A DNA stretch of 42,899 bases from an uncultured bacterium (GCA_903854215.1 CAINVT010000008.1:1-42899), one strand, 5' to 3'; counted from the first letter of the stretch, positions 8,570 through 18,576 are shown. Made by a program: numbers and translations. The notes: generated by a model from the sequence alone, not told the origin.

Positions 8570-9871
8570 ATGGAAAATTTCAAAATACCTTCGTTCGTAC
8601 GCATCCTCATCGGGGGAGTCGTTGTCCTTATGCTGGGAGGGCTTGCCGGCTGGTATTTCTATCTGCATTCACAAGGAACTGCGATCAACACGGTCAACGC
8701 CGGCAGAAACCTCGGTACCGTGGCACCGTCATTCGGATCCCCCACGGGCAGTACCCAGGCCAATCAAGCGATCGCCGTGCAGTCATTCGACGCCAACGGG
8801 CAATCATCTCCAGCGGCTTCGTCTTCCTCTCCGCTTTGGAAAATCGATCAAGCACCTGTTGCCGGAATGGGATTCGTCGATACGGCAACTGATGAATATA
8901 TCTACTATATTGAACGTGCCAATGGGTATGTCTTTAGCGCACGGCCGAGTGAGCGCGTGATCGAACGACTCACCAACACCCTCACGCCAAAAATATATGA
9001 GGCGCAATTCGCCGATGACGGCAGTTTTATCGAACGATCGATCGATAGCGGGGGGAGTATAACTACATTTCTCGGCATGCTCTCGACGTCAACCCCCTCG
9101 ACAACATCGGCGCAAGCTGCTTCGATAACCACAACGAACACTACCAATTCCACCCTATTCGATGCCGTTGCGGGTGTCTTTCTTGAGCCAAATATTCAGT
9201 CAATAGCCATCGATCATCTGACGCGTGCGATCTTTTATCTCGTCAAGGATCCGCATGGCGGTGTTGATGGAATCTCGATGCAATGGAACGGCACCAAAAA
9301 ACAACAGGTATTCTCATCGCTCGTCGGCAGTTGGAATCCAATGATCATGGATGATGGTACGATCACGCTTCTTGAAAGCCCGTCCGACAATATGCCGGGA
9401 TATGCATACACATTAAAATCAGGTGGTGTACTTACTCCATTAGTGCGTAATGTGCCCGGACTTACCATTTTACCCAAAACCGCTTCACCGCTTCTTTTGT
9501 ACGGTTCAACATCAGGTACCGGCCTCGCACTGTTTGGAATGTTAACCGGCACGTCGCAAACAATTTCACTCGCGACCATTGCCGACAAATGTGTCTGGCT
9601 TCCCGGCAGCAGTGAGATCGCCTATTGTGCGGTCCCAAACGGTACGATACAGGCAGGCTTCCTTGATAACTGGTACCGGGGGATAGTGCACACGACCGAT
9701 GATTGGTGGAAGATAGACCTTTCGACCGGCTCGACACAGCGCATCTATTCGCCGAGCGCCGATAACGTCTCGTTCGATGTTGAAGATCCGACGATCGATG
9801 CAAGTGGTAACTACATTGCCTTCAAGAACGCAACCGACCAATCGCTTTGGGTCTTACATGTGGCACAATAG
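8570..9871 (+). CDS. membrane-anchored hypothetical protein, possibly beta-propeller-like
   Basis: Single TM near the N-terminus (VRILIGGVVVLMLGGLAGWYFY); repeated beta-rich segments; ATG at 8570. Confidence 0.6.
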   Translation: MENFKIPSFVRILIGGVVVLMLGGLAGWYFYLHSQGTAINTVNAGRNLGTVAPSFGSPTGSTQANQAIAVQSFDANGQSSPAASSSSPLWKIDQAPVAGMGFVDTATDEYIYYIERANGYVFSARPSERVIERLTNTLTPKIYEAQFADDGSFIERSIDSGGSITTFLGMLSTSTPSTTSAQAASITTTNTTNSTLFDAVAGVFLEPNIQSIAIDHLTRAIFYLVKDPHGGVDGISMQWNGTKKQQVFSSLVGSWNPMIMDDGTITLLESPSDNMPGYAYTLKSGGVLTPLVRNVPGLTILPKTASPLLLYGSTSGTGLALFGMLTGTSQTISLATIADKCVWLPGSSEIAYCAVPNGTIQAGFLDNWYRGIVHTTDDWWKIDLSTGSTQRIYSPSADNVSFDVEDPTIDASGNYIAFKNATDQSLWVLHVAQ

Positions 9872-9908
9872 TAAAGATATGCTTCACACTGATATAAAAA
9901 TTATTTTA

Positions 9909-10412
9909 ATGAAAGCAGTACGAGCATTTCTTTTTTCTTTTGTATGTATTCTGATACTGTCTTCTTCAGTTGCATATGCCGACACCTCAGCAAATGGCTC
10001 GTATGGTCCGAGCTATGATTGCAATGGAGGACTTAATGGAACTACTAGTTTTGTCCCGCTTGCTTGTTATTCTCAATCACCGCAGTTCACGACCGCGTTT
10101 AACTCAAGTTCTCTTCCAGAGTATATAAATAACGTCTTTAAGATCATCCTCAGTGTTGGTGCGATCATGGCGGTACTACGCATCGCCTACGGTGGTTTTA
10201 TGTATATGGGCAGCGCCGATATGTGGGGGAATGAGAAAGCAGCAAAGGAGATCATCCAAGACGCGCTCATCGGACTCCTCCTTCTCTTTGCGATCTATCT
10301 GATTCTCTATCAGATCAATCCGAACTTACTTAATTTGAATGTAACGAATGATATTAAGTCGGTGTCGCCGTCTACGAATACTACTAACGGTGGAGCAAGC
10401 GGTAGTTACTGA
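9909..10412 (+). CDS. VirB2/TrbC-like pilin-type small membrane protein
   Basis: Signal peptide plus two TM helices (IILSVGAIMAVLRIAYGGFMYM; ALIGLLLLFAIYLILYQINP). Confidence 0.7.
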   Translation: MKAVRAFLFSFVCILILSSSVAYADTSANGSYGPSYDCNGGLNGTTSFVPLACYSQSPQFTTAFNSSSLPEYINNVFKIILSVGAIMAVLRIAYGGFMYMGSADMWGNEKAAKEIIQDALIGLLLLFAIYLILYQINPNLLNLNVTNDIKSVSPSTNTTNGGASGSY

Positions 10413-10454
10413 TTATATTTTGGTACTGCGAAATAATACTGTGCTTGGCGTTTC

Positions 10455-10949
10455 CTATTGATTAGAATACTTGATCACCACGCGACGATTTCGTCCCTCT
10501 CCTTGTGATTCTGTTTTGATATTCGGTGCATCCTGCAGAGTCGTGTGTATGATGAGTCGTTCGTAAGGTGACATCGGTGTGAGCTCGACATCGTATTCAA
10601 AGCTTCGCGCGCGCTCGGCCATCATGATTGCCTTGGTCTGCAAATCGCGGATTTGTTTGGCACGATGATCATTCACATCGATCAGGAACATGTGGCGGTC
10701 GTGATGATCATGGCTATCCGGCGATACCGATACTTCATGCGGCGGCAATTGCTTCTCAAAAATCTTTTTTACCAACAGATCGAGTGCATGAATCGTGTCG
10801 ATATGATGCCCCAATGGAGTACGATCACCGTCCGGTGTTTCAATCGAATAGATGACTTGACCGACAAGCTCAGAACGGCTGATCTTGGTGTACGGTATCT
10901 TGGTCGCATCAAGTAGGCCTTTGAGGATGTTTTCAACATCGGGTTCCAT
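10455..10949 (-). CDS. jag: Jag/KhpB-like R3H domain RNA-binding protein
   Basis: R3H-like C-terminus (MSPYERLIIHTTLQDAPNIKTESQGEGRNRRVVIKY); next to yidC. Confidence 0.8.
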   Translation of the reverse strand: MEPDVENILKGLLDATKIPYTKISRSELVGQVIYSIETPDGDRTPLGHHIDTIHALDLLVKKIFEKQLPPHEVSVSPDSHDHHDRHMFLIDVNDHRAKQIRDLQTKAIMMAERARSFEYDVELTPMSPYERLIIHTTLQDAPNIKTESQGEGRNRRVVIKYSNQ

Positions 10950-10972
10950 GCTCGGCACTATACCTCAAATAG

Positions 10973-11084
10973 CTTTCTGCTTCCAGCGGTCGGATAGCTT
11001 TCGGGTTTCAGCTGTCAGCTTTCAGAGAAAATACGCTCCAAAATCCGTGCTGAAAGCTGAAACCTGACAGCTGAAAGCTACTTC
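10973..11084. repeat. family C inverted heptad pair between jag and yidC
   Basis: Left: CTTTCTG CTTCCAG CGGTCGG atag CTTTCGG GTTTCAG CTGTCAG CTTTCAG; right: CTGAAAG CTGAAAC CTGACAG CTGAAAG CTACTTC. Confidence 0.8.
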
Positions 11085-11809
11085 ACATCTCCCCCGAATC
11101 GGCGTCCTGCCGCATATTCCTGCAAAATCATAAATGTATTACTGGTCACCCAGTACAAGGGTGCCGCGGCAACGACCGAGTAGGCGATCACTGCAATGAC
11201 AGCGGGAAGGACGAACCGAGCCTGTACATCCATGCTTTTTGCCATATCTTCAGAAAATGAGGCTTCCGTTGCTGTCTTCACACCGCGCGGCCCCATCGAG
11301 AGTCGTGTGTAAGCGAACTGTGTGACACCTGCGAGAAGCGCGAGCACGATGCTGTGGCTCGCCATATTCTGAATACCGAGGAATACCATGTTGGTGGCCG
11401 ATGGCACGTGAACGAATGAATAGAGACGTGCTGCATCTATCGCAGGCAATCCGCCGCGTGAAAAGACCCAGTAGAGACCGATAAGGATCGGGAATTGAAT
11501 GAGCACGAGCAGAACGCTTGAAAATGGATGAATGTTACGTTCTTTATAGAGAGCAAAAATCGCCTTACTCTCGCCCTGCTTGTCGTTTTTGTATTGTTCG
11601 CGAAGCTTCGCCACATCCGGCGCCACTTTTTTCATATCGAGTTGCGCCTGTACCGCACGGCGAGAAAGGGGATAGACGATGACACGCACAACGATCGTGA
11701 GGAGAATGACCGCAATTCCTACATCGTGCGTCGGGATGATACCGACAAAATAGACGAGGCCGTTGTAAAGCGGGTTGTAAATGATGGTATTGAATAGTGT
11801 GCCGATCAT
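11078..11809 (-). CDS. yidC: membrane protein insertase YidC/Oxa1 family
   Basis: VRVIVYPLSRRAVQAQLDMKKVAPDVAKLREQYKND and conserved gene order. Confidence 0.92.
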   Translation of the reverse strand: MIGTLFNTIIYNPLYNGLVYFVGIIPTHDVGIAVILLTIVVRVIVYPLSRRAVQAQLDMKKVAPDVAKLREQYKNDKQGESKAIFALYKERNIHPFSSVLLVLIQFPILIGLYWVFSRGGLPAIDAARLYSFVHVPSATNMVFLGIQNMASHSIVLALLAGVTQFAYTRLSMGPRGVKTATEASFSEDMAKSMDVQARFVLPAVIAVIAYSVVAAAPLYWVTSNTFMILQEYAAGRRFGGDVK

Positions 11810-11847
11810 AGAGGTGTATTGTAGCCCGCAAATGAATTACCCGAAAG

Positions 11848-12189
11848 CTACTTGATGCGTGCAAGAAGTGCTTTTACATCGGTTTCGATCGTTTGGTAGG
11901 AAGCTTTCTTTGCCTCCTTCTTCGCATATAATATCAGATTCAAGGAAGAGAATGCTTCGCTCAGCAGTGTACGAGCTACCTCCCGACTTAAGCGCCGAAT
12001 CCGATTGCGATCTACCGCTCGCACAGCGACCTTTTTCGATACGACACAGGCGAATTTTGGCTTATTTACGGCATTTTTATCCTTATTTCGTGAGACAACA
12101 AGCGTAAAAAGCGCCCCATATACACGATTAGGTCGTGATGAGGCGACTTCTGAGAAATCAGCACGTGAAAGGCGCTGTTTTGAGGGCAT
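11848..12189 (-). CDS. rnpA: ribonuclease P protein component
   Basis: FACVVSKKVAVRAVDRNRIRRLSREVAR; between rpmH and yidC. Confidence 0.9.
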   Translation of the reverse strand: MPSKQRLSRADFSEVASSRPNRVYGALFTLVVSRNKDKNAVNKPKFACVVSKKVAVRAVDRNRIRRLSREVARTLLSEAFSSLNLILYAKKEAKKASYQTIETDVKALLARIK

Positions 12190-12324
12190 TTAAGCAGAGA
12201 GGACCTTGCGGCCTTTTTGGCGACGGCGGCGCAACATAGCGGCGCCCGTCCGGGTAGCACTTCGTTTCAAGAACCCATGGGTTCTTGATCGCTTACGCTG
12301 CTTCGGCTGATACGTTCGTTTCAT
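12190..12324 (-). CDS. rpmH: 50S ribosomal protein L34
   Basis: [44 protein letters not shown]. Confidence 0.95.
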   Translation of the reverse strand: MKRTYQPKQRKRSRTHGFLKRSATRTGAAMLRRRRQKGRKVLSA

Positions 12325-12373
12325 ACGCGCCACTATACCCTGTATTTTCTCAACTTTCAACCCAAACCACCGG

Positions 12374-12488
12374 GGAGGCGGCAAGGGGCAGCTGTTCTGG
12401 GGTGTCTCGCAGGCTGTCGAGCCGAGGGGCAGCGCTCCGCGACCACGCGGAGACAGCGACCCCAGAACAGCTGCCCCTTGCCGCCTCC
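12374..12488. repeat. 29-bp perfect inverted repeat (12374-12402 / 12460-12488) around a structured 57-nt centre
   Basis: ggaggcggcaaggggcagctgttctgggg ... ccccagaacagctgccccttgccgcctcc. Confidence 0.9.
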
Positions 12489-12493
12489 CATAC

Positions 12494-12513
12494 TTATCCA
12501 CACCTTATCCACA
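12494..12513 (+). promoter_or_regulatory. two consensus DnaA boxes (TTATCCACA), starts 11 bp apart
   Basis: TTATCCACA at 12494-12502 and 12505-12513, upstream of dnaA. Confidence 0.85.
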
Positions 12514-12635
12514 CCATCAAAAAAGAAAGCATGAAAATCATGTGCTTCCGCATTCATTCACGACGCGTATAATGACGGTGCGCGAAATAAAAATCTTTCA
12601 ATTTCGAACACCATCACACCATTTTTTTATTTTCC

Positions 12636-14018
12636 ATGATAAATTCCGTTGAAAATGAGCGTATGTCGAACAGGGAATTGTGGCAGAACACACTGGTCCA
12701 AATAGAATTGGGAACATCAGAGACAAGCTTTCGCACGTGGTTTAGGAATACCGATATCGTGAATCGTGACGCAAACACCGTACAGATCGCGGTACCGTCA
12801 AAGATTGTGAAGGAGTGGCTGATGGAAAAGCATCACAAACTGATCCTCTCCACCTTGCGCACAATCGACAATACGATACGAAATGTCGAATACAGTGTTC
12901 ATCGAGCGCCGGTGGTACCGGCTGAACACAAAGCATCTCGTGCTGCCGCATCGCCCGAAAACGCCTCATTTGATCTCCAATCACTCTATATCGACAAGCG
13001 TGACAACCTCAATCCGCGCTACACCTTCGATACCTTCGTCGTGGGACCGTTCAATCAGCTCGCACATGCCGCAGCAAAGGCCGTTTTGGACCACCCCGGG
13101 GCAACCTATAACCCGCTTTTCATCTACGGCTCGACCGGGCACGGCAAAACACATCTCATTCAAGCGATCGGTAATCACTTCAAAAAGAACCACACGAGCA
13201 AGAAGGTGCTCTATGTGACGAGTGAAAAGTTCGCTGTTGATTACATCAACTCCGTGCGCGCGGGGAACGCCAACAATTTCAAGAACCAGTATCGTCAGTA
13301 CGATGTCCTCATCATGGATGATGTCCAATTCATCGCAAATACCGAGAAAACACAAGAAGAACTGTTCCATCTCTTCAACGCGTTACGTGACAACAACAAA
13401 CAGATCGTCTTTTCTTCTGATAAGCATCCGATGCTTTTGCCGGGCTTCGAAGATCGTCTTAAGGGACGATTCGCCGGCGGTATGATCGCCGAAATCCCCG
13501 AGCCTGATATCGAATCACGCACCGCTATCATCAAAGCGAAGCTCGAAAGCCATGGTTTTTCAATACCGGAGGACATTATCAAGTTCATCGCGGAGAGCGT
13601 ACGCGGCAATATCCGCGAACTTGAGGGGGTGTTGAATATGATCGTATGCAAGTCGCAACTCAAAGGTAAGACGATTTCACAAGCTGACGTACGCACACTC
13701 ATCAAGCACAATCTCAAACCGAACAGGGGTGTCTCGATCGAGGAGGTAGTACACCGTATCGCCGGTTACTATGATATTCCCGAAAAGAGCATCTATGAGA
13801 AGACTCGTAAGAAGGAGGTAGTGAGGCCTCGCCAGATCATCATGTATATCCTACGTGAGGAATTTAATGTCTCATTTCCATCAATAGGGGAGAAGCTTGG
13901 CGGTCGCGACCATACGACCGTCATTCACTCCTGTGAAAAGATCAAACAAGAGATCAAAACAGACAGTTCCCTCGAAATTGAGATCGACCACCTGCGTGCA
14001 CTTATACACGCATCATAA
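12636..14018 (+). CDS. dnaA: chromosomal replication initiator protein DnaA
   Basis: NPLFIYGSTGHGKTHLIQAIGNH; VLIMDDVQFI; C-terminal GGRDHTTVIHSCEKI. Confidence 0.97.
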   Translation: MINSVENERMSNRELWQNTLVQIELGTSETSFRTWFRNTDIVNRDANTVQIAVPSKIVKEWLMEKHHKLILSTLRTIDNTIRNVEYSVHRAPVVPAEHKASRAAASPENASFDLQSLYIDKRDNLNPRYTFDTFVVGPFNQLAHAAAKAVLDHPGATYNPLFIYGSTGHGKTHLIQAIGNHFKKNHTSKKVLYVTSEKFAVDYINSVRAGNANNFKNQYRQYDVLIMDDVQFIANTEKTQEELFHLFNALRDNNKQIVFSSDKHPMLLPGFEDRLKGRFAGGMIAEIPEPDIESRTAIIKAKLESHGFSIPEDIIKFIAESVRGNIRELEGVLNMIVCKSQLKGKTISQADVRTLIKHNLKPNRGVSIEEVVHRIAGYYDIPEKSIYEKTRKKEVVRPRQIIMYILREEFNVSFPSIGEKLGGRDHTTVIHSCEKIKQEIKTDSSLEIEIDHLRALIHAS

Positions 14019-14020
14019 CG

Positions 14021-14240
14021 TGTGGATAACCTGCGTATATGAATGGTATAACAATAGGAAAAGAAAGTGGTCAGGTGCATAACTTCTCGGGTGTCCGAGT
14101 TATCAACTTTTCATCCGCTTCTTGTCCGAAACTTTTCAACAGGTGCGGTGAGCGAAATTATCCATTATTTTCAATATATAAATCACTTATCCCCACTGTC
14201 CACACCCCTAATAGTAATAATAGTTTTTAATAAAATATTG
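14021..14240. other. candidate oriC segment: DnaA box plus AT-rich dnaA-dnaN intergenic region
   Basis: TGTGGATAA (inverted DnaA box) at 14021-14029; TTATCCCCA at 14187-14195; AT-rich run before dnaN. Confidence 0.6.
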
Positions 14241-14242
14241 GT

Positions 14243-15358
14243 ATGAAGATAGGAACAACAAAGGAACGGCTGCTCAACGCGATACTTCTTGCAGAACGTA
14301 TCGTAGGAAAGAAGGAGTCACTCCCGGTACTTTCCTGTATTCTCATTGAGGCGAATGACAGGGAGGTGACATTGTCAGCGACTAATCTTGAAGCAGGTGT
14401 CGACATCCGACTTCCTGCAGAAGTTGAGGAGTCGGGCGTTGTTGCGGTGAGTGCCCATGTGCTCGCCCAGACGATCCGCTCTATTAGTGGCGACAAGATT
14501 CAGTTGAAAACTGAAGACAGCAACCTCCTCATCGAATCTCGCGGCACGAAGACGCTTATCAAGGCGGTTCCGCATAATGAGTTTCCGGCACTTTCTACCA
14601 GTGTTGAAACAAAAGGAATCGTCGTATCACGTGAGAATCTCCTTCGCGGCATTCAATCAGTATCATATGCGGCATCGCCTTCAATGATCCGTCCTGAGCT
14701 TGGAAGTATATTTATATCTCTCAGTACCTCCGGTATGATTACGGCCGCCACAGACTCATTTAGGCTTGCTGAGAAGGTACTGTCGAACACCGCGATAAAA
14801 GAAGATCAGGATATTCTCATTCCCCTCAAACATGCACTTGAACTCACTCATGTGCTCGAAACGATCGATAGTGAGACAGTGACACTTCAGCTCGACGAAT
14901 CACAGATCGCTGTATTGAGTGATGGTATAAAAATCGGCCATGTGCGCTATGTATCACGTGTTGTCGACGGACAGTTTCCGAATTACAAAGAGATCATTCC
15001 GAAGAGTTTTACCACCGAAGCGACGGTCTTGAAGAATGATTTTGCCGAAATGTTGCGCAAAGCAAGGATTTTTTCCGGCAACGATCAACACGTCGGTCTG
15101 CATATTTACCCGAACCGAAAGATTTTTTCGGCAACAGCACAAAGTAACGATGTGGGGGAGATGTCCGATTCTGTCGATGCAGCGCTCACCGGTGACGACA
15201 TCGACATCAATTTCCATATCGGCTACCTCAATGACTGTTTCACCTCGATCCAATCCGATTCGATCATCCTCGGCTTCTCCGGCCCGGCGCGCCCCGTCGT
15301 CATCCGTGGTGTGTCTGATGCAAACTTTACCTATTTGGTAATGCCGTTGAATAGGTAG
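14243..15358 (+). CDS. dnaN: DNA polymerase III sliding clamp beta subunit
   Basis: Beta-clamp features, C-terminal SDANFTYLVMPLNR; downstream of dnaA. Confidence 0.95.
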   Translation: MKIGTTKERLLNAILLAERIVGKKESLPVLSCILIEANDREVTLSATNLEAGVDIRLPAEVEESGVVAVSAHVLAQTIRSISGDKIQLKTEDSNLLIESRGTKTLIKAVPHNEFPALSTSVETKGIVVSRENLLRGIQSVSYAASPSMIRPELGSIFISLSTSGMITAATDSFRLAEKVLSNTAIKEDQDILIPLKHALELTHVLETIDSETVTLQLDESQIAVLSDGIKIGHVRYVSRVVDGQFPNYKEIIPKSFTTEATVLKNDFAEMLRKARIFSGNDQHVGLHIYPNRKIFSATAQSNDVGEMSDSVDAALTGDDIDINFHIGYLNDCFTSIQSDSIILGFSGPARPVVIRGVSDANFTYLVMPLNR

Positions 15359-15363
15359 ATGGT

Positions 15364-15543
15364 ATGAGTGACATACTCGGAAGCGGAAAAATACGAATCC
15401 GATTTAGCATTCTCTGGTACGATCTGTGGATCGGAATCTTTTATGACCGCGTGAACAAAACAGTCTATTTTTGTCCGTTACCGACGTGCGTCTTCAAAAT
15501 TTGGAGAGATAATCAAGAAAGCAATCAACCTATTGAATCGTGA
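15364..15543 (+). CDS. small hypothetical protein, 59 aa (below the ORF-track cutoff)
   Basis: MSDILGSGKIRIRFSILWYDLWIGIFYDRVNKTVYFCPLPTCVFKIWRDNQESNQPIES*, 5 bp after dnaN. Confidence 0.55.
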   Translation: MSDILGSGKIRIRFSILWYDLWIGIFYDRVNKTVYFCPLPTCVFKIWRDNQESNQPIES

Positions 15544-18001
15544 AGTTAACCGACTGTATCGCGCTGGTGCCGTCGGTGTGTTTCGCTATTGCTTGGAGGA
15601 TCGAGGGGCCACGAGATGCGGGAAGGAACGATATGGAGTACGGGGGTACAGTAGCTGAGCCTAAAGTCGAACCATTGAGAAAATAGGTAACACTGACTAC
15701 AGACTGAGGATTTGGATCTTCTGAAGTGATGGTGAGCGCTCTATCCGCTAAGACAGAGGCACCTGCTTGCGGCGAGGTGATATGGAAACTCTGGGGAACG
15801 ACGGTTGCGATATTTGTTGCCGCGCCTGCAGAGCCCGTACCTCCGGATGCACCATATCCGTTCGATGCTGCCCAGATTTGTACCGGGTATTCCCAATAGG
15901 CGAATTGTGGGTCGCTTGCGGGATTTGTAGGAGCGCCTGCGAGCGGATTGTCCTTTTGTACCCAGTAGAGAATTTCATGGATTCCTCTGGAAGGATCAGT
16001 GTTCGAATTTCCGGTAAGTACCGGCGGCAGGGAATCTTGGTTCGGATTTGGTGCCGGGGCAGGGAATGTATCGGTTGCGGATGAGTATTTTTGCAATGCA
16101 GCAAGTATGATCTTGTGCCACGTCGGTACCACGATCAAGGCCGCGATATTTTTCACCATCGGCGTATTGTCGTTGTTGCCGGCCCACTCACCGACGACGA
16201 TCGATGGTGAATAGCCGATGACCCACGCATCACGTGAATCGTTCGTGGTACCGGTTTTTACCGCGACATCGTATCCCGGTATGACCATCAGGCTGTTCGC
16301 CGCGAACTCGGGCTGACGTGCGGAGTCGTCGGAAAGGATGTCATTCATTTCCCGCGCGATCTGCGGATCGAGGACGCGTGCTGACTGGTCCTGATATTTT
16401 TCGAGCACATTGCCCGACGTGTCGTCCACCTCAAGAATGCCGGTCGGCGGGTTCATCACCCCATCGTTTGCAAATACTCCATATGCTCCTGTCATCTGGA
16501 GGAGGTTGACTTCGCCACCGCCGAGGACAAGGGTGAGACCGTACTGAGACGGATTACCCAAAGTCGTGATGCCCATCGACTGTGCGGTGTTGAGAGAATT
16601 TTGTATACCCGCAAGGTAGAGAAGCTTTACAGCTGGAATATTCTCAGAATTTCCGAGCGCCTTACGTAGTGTCATCGGTCCGAGGAACGCGCCGCTATAA
16701 TTGACCGGCGCATAGCATGGCGGCGTGTTGTTTGTGGTATCTGACGGCGCGCATGATGTGGAGAATTGCGTCTGGAGATCGAAGAGAATAGTGTCCGGCG
16801 TGTACCCCTTTTCGAAGGCTGTCGCATAGATGAACGGCTTGAAGGCGGATCCTGGTTGTCGATTTGCTGTCGTTACATTGACCTGGCCATCTATCGCATT
16901 ATTGAAATAATCCTCCGAACCGATCATGGTGAGGATCTGGCCTGTCTTCGGGTCAATCGCGACGACGCCCGTGTTCGATGCATTGAAATTCGAGAGGAGT
17001 CCCGGTGAATCGGCAGTAACGATACTCTGTGCTTGCTGTTGAAGGTCGTAGTCTAGCGTGGTGATGACCTTGAGACCTCCGTTATCGACTGCATCAACGC
17101 CATACTTCTGCTCAAGATACTGGAGAACATAAAAGACGAAATGGGGAGCGAGCACGCCACCCTCACTTTCCGGTTTAAACTGTACTTGTTCCGCGATGGC
17201 CTGGTTGTACTCATCCGCAGTGATATATCCCTGCGCTTTCATCTGCGCGAGAACGAGATTTTTGCGCGCATCGAGTGCGGTACGGTTGTTGCCATACGGG
17301 GAAAGATAGGTTGGTGCTTGCGGAAGTGAGGCGATGTATGCAGCTTGTGCGAGATCTACCTTGTTGGCATCGACACCGAAGAAGAACTGCGCTGCCGCTT
17401 GGACGCCATAGATCGTGCCGCCATACGGCGATTCATTGAGATAGGTATTGAGGATCTGATCTTTGCTGTACGTCTTCGTAAGACGCAGCGCGAGCACCAT
17501 TTCTTCGATCTTGCGTGAGAGTGTTTTGTCTTGCGTAAGGAGCGCGTTCTTCACGACCTGTTGTGTGATTGTGGAGCCACCCTGTTCATATTTGCCGGAT
17601 GTAAGGTCGACCCAGAGGGCGCGGAGCGATGAGAGCGGGCGAACGCCCGCGTTGTGATAGAAGGTCGTGTCCTCGATGGAGATCGTCGCATCCTGGATAT
17701 ACGGACTGATCTGCGCGAGCGGAACCGATGTGCGCTCTTCCGCGCCGTGTGCATCGTAGAGGACGATATTACCGGTGCGATCATAGATCTTCGTCGACTG
17801 TGCTACTTGACGGTTTTCAAAATTATTGATCGAAGGGATCGGAACGAGCGATGCCCAGATGATGATGCCGCCGATACCAAAAAGTACGATCGCTACGAAC
17901 GCGAGCACAAAGAGTTCGAGCCATTGCGGCACACTGAAGCGCTTGAGGAAGCGTCCGCGTCGCCGGCCGTTTCGGGATTTGTTTTGATCGGTATCTGCCA
18001 T
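15530..18001 (-). CDS. penicillin-binding protein 1A-type (transglycosylase/transpeptidase)
   Basis: Transglycosylase EDTTFYHNAGV, GGSTITQQVVKN; transpeptidase PGSAFKPF and KTGTTNDSRDAW. Confidence 0.93.
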   Translation of the reverse strand: MADTDQNKSRNGRRRGRFLKRFSVPQWLELFVLAFVAIVLFGIGGIIIWASLVPIPSINNFENRQVAQSTKIYDRTGNIVLYDAHGAEERTSVPLAQISPYIQDATISIEDTTFYHNAGVRPLSSLRALWVDLTSGKYEQGGSTITQQVVKNALLTQDKTLSRKIEEMVLALRLTKTYSKDQILNTYLNESPYGGTIYGVQAAAQFFFGVDANKVDLAQAAYIASLPQAPTYLSPYGNNRTALDARKNLVLAQMKAQGYITADEYNQAIAEQVQFKPESEGGVLAPHFVFYVLQYLEQKYGVDAVDNGGLKVITTLDYDLQQQAQSIVTADSPGLLSNFNASNTGVVAIDPKTGQILTMIGSEDYFNNAIDGQVNVTTANRQPGSAFKPFIYATAFEKGYTPDTILFDLQTQFSTSCAPSDTTNNTPPCYAPVNYSGAFLGPMTLRKALGNSENIPAVKLLYLAGIQNSLNTAQSMGITTLGNPSQYGLTLVLGGGEVNLLQMTGAYGVFANDGVMNPPTGILEVDDTSGNVLEKYQDQSARVLDPQIAREMNDILSDDSARQPEFAANSLMVIPGYDVAVKTGTTNDSRDAWVIGYSPSIVVGEWAGNNDNTPMVKNIAALIVVPTWHKIILAALQKYSSATDTFPAPAPNPNQDSLPPVLTGNSNTDPSRGIHEILYWVQKDNPLAGAPTNPASDPQFAYWEYPVQIWAASNGYGASGGTGSAGAATNIATVVPQSFHITSPQAGASVLADRALTITSEDPNPQSVVSVTYFLNGSTLGSATVPPYSISFLPASRGPSILQAIAKHTDGTSAIQSVNFTIQ

Positions 18002-18040
18002 ATGAAACACTGTCATTGTAGCTTTTTGTGGCGAATGTAT

Positions 18041-18532
18041 CTAGCGAGTGGTAGTGCGTGAGCCGACAAAGGCAAGATGTGTGACACCGACCGCGATTGC
18101 ATCGTACTCGTCATCATATTTGATCTTCTTGTCGATTGTCACAAGCATGCGGAGCATCGTGATGACTTGCTGCTTGTCGGCACCGCCCCAGCCCCCCGCC
18201 GCATTCTTTATTTGCGCGGGTGTGTACTCGGCGACTTTGATACCATACGAAGTTGCCGATTGGATCAGGGCGCCCCGTACTTCGGCGACGCGCATCGCCG
18301 TCTTTTGATTGCCGCTGAAGAAGAGCTTCTCGATCGCCATCTCATCAGGTGTAAATTTCTCGATGAGACGACCGCATTCGGTAGCAACAGTACCAAGCCG
18401 CTCGGTGAATTCGGATTGCGCGGAAGTCTCGACGCAGTCCGAATAGATAAGAATATCCTTGCCACCGGGGCCGCGCTCGACGATCGCCATCCCGCAGCGG
18501 CCATATCCCGGATCAATCCCTAGTACACGCAT
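18041..18532 (-). CDS. ruvC: Holliday junction resolvase RuvC
   Basis: MRVLGIDPGYGRCGMAIVE; AIEKLFFSGNQKTA; YDAIAVGVTH. Confidence 0.95.
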   Translation of the reverse strand: MRVLGIDPGYGRCGMAIVERGPGGKDILIYSDCVETSAQSEFTERLGTVATECGRLIEKFTPDEMAIEKLFFSGNQKTAMRVAEVRGALIQSATSYGIKVAEYTPAQIKNAAGGWGGADKQQVITMLRMLVTIDKKIKYDDEYDAIAVGVTHLAFVGSRTTTR

Positions 18533-18576
18533 ATGTTTGTTCGAATCATAGCAAATCGTGCGCTATAGTACGCATC

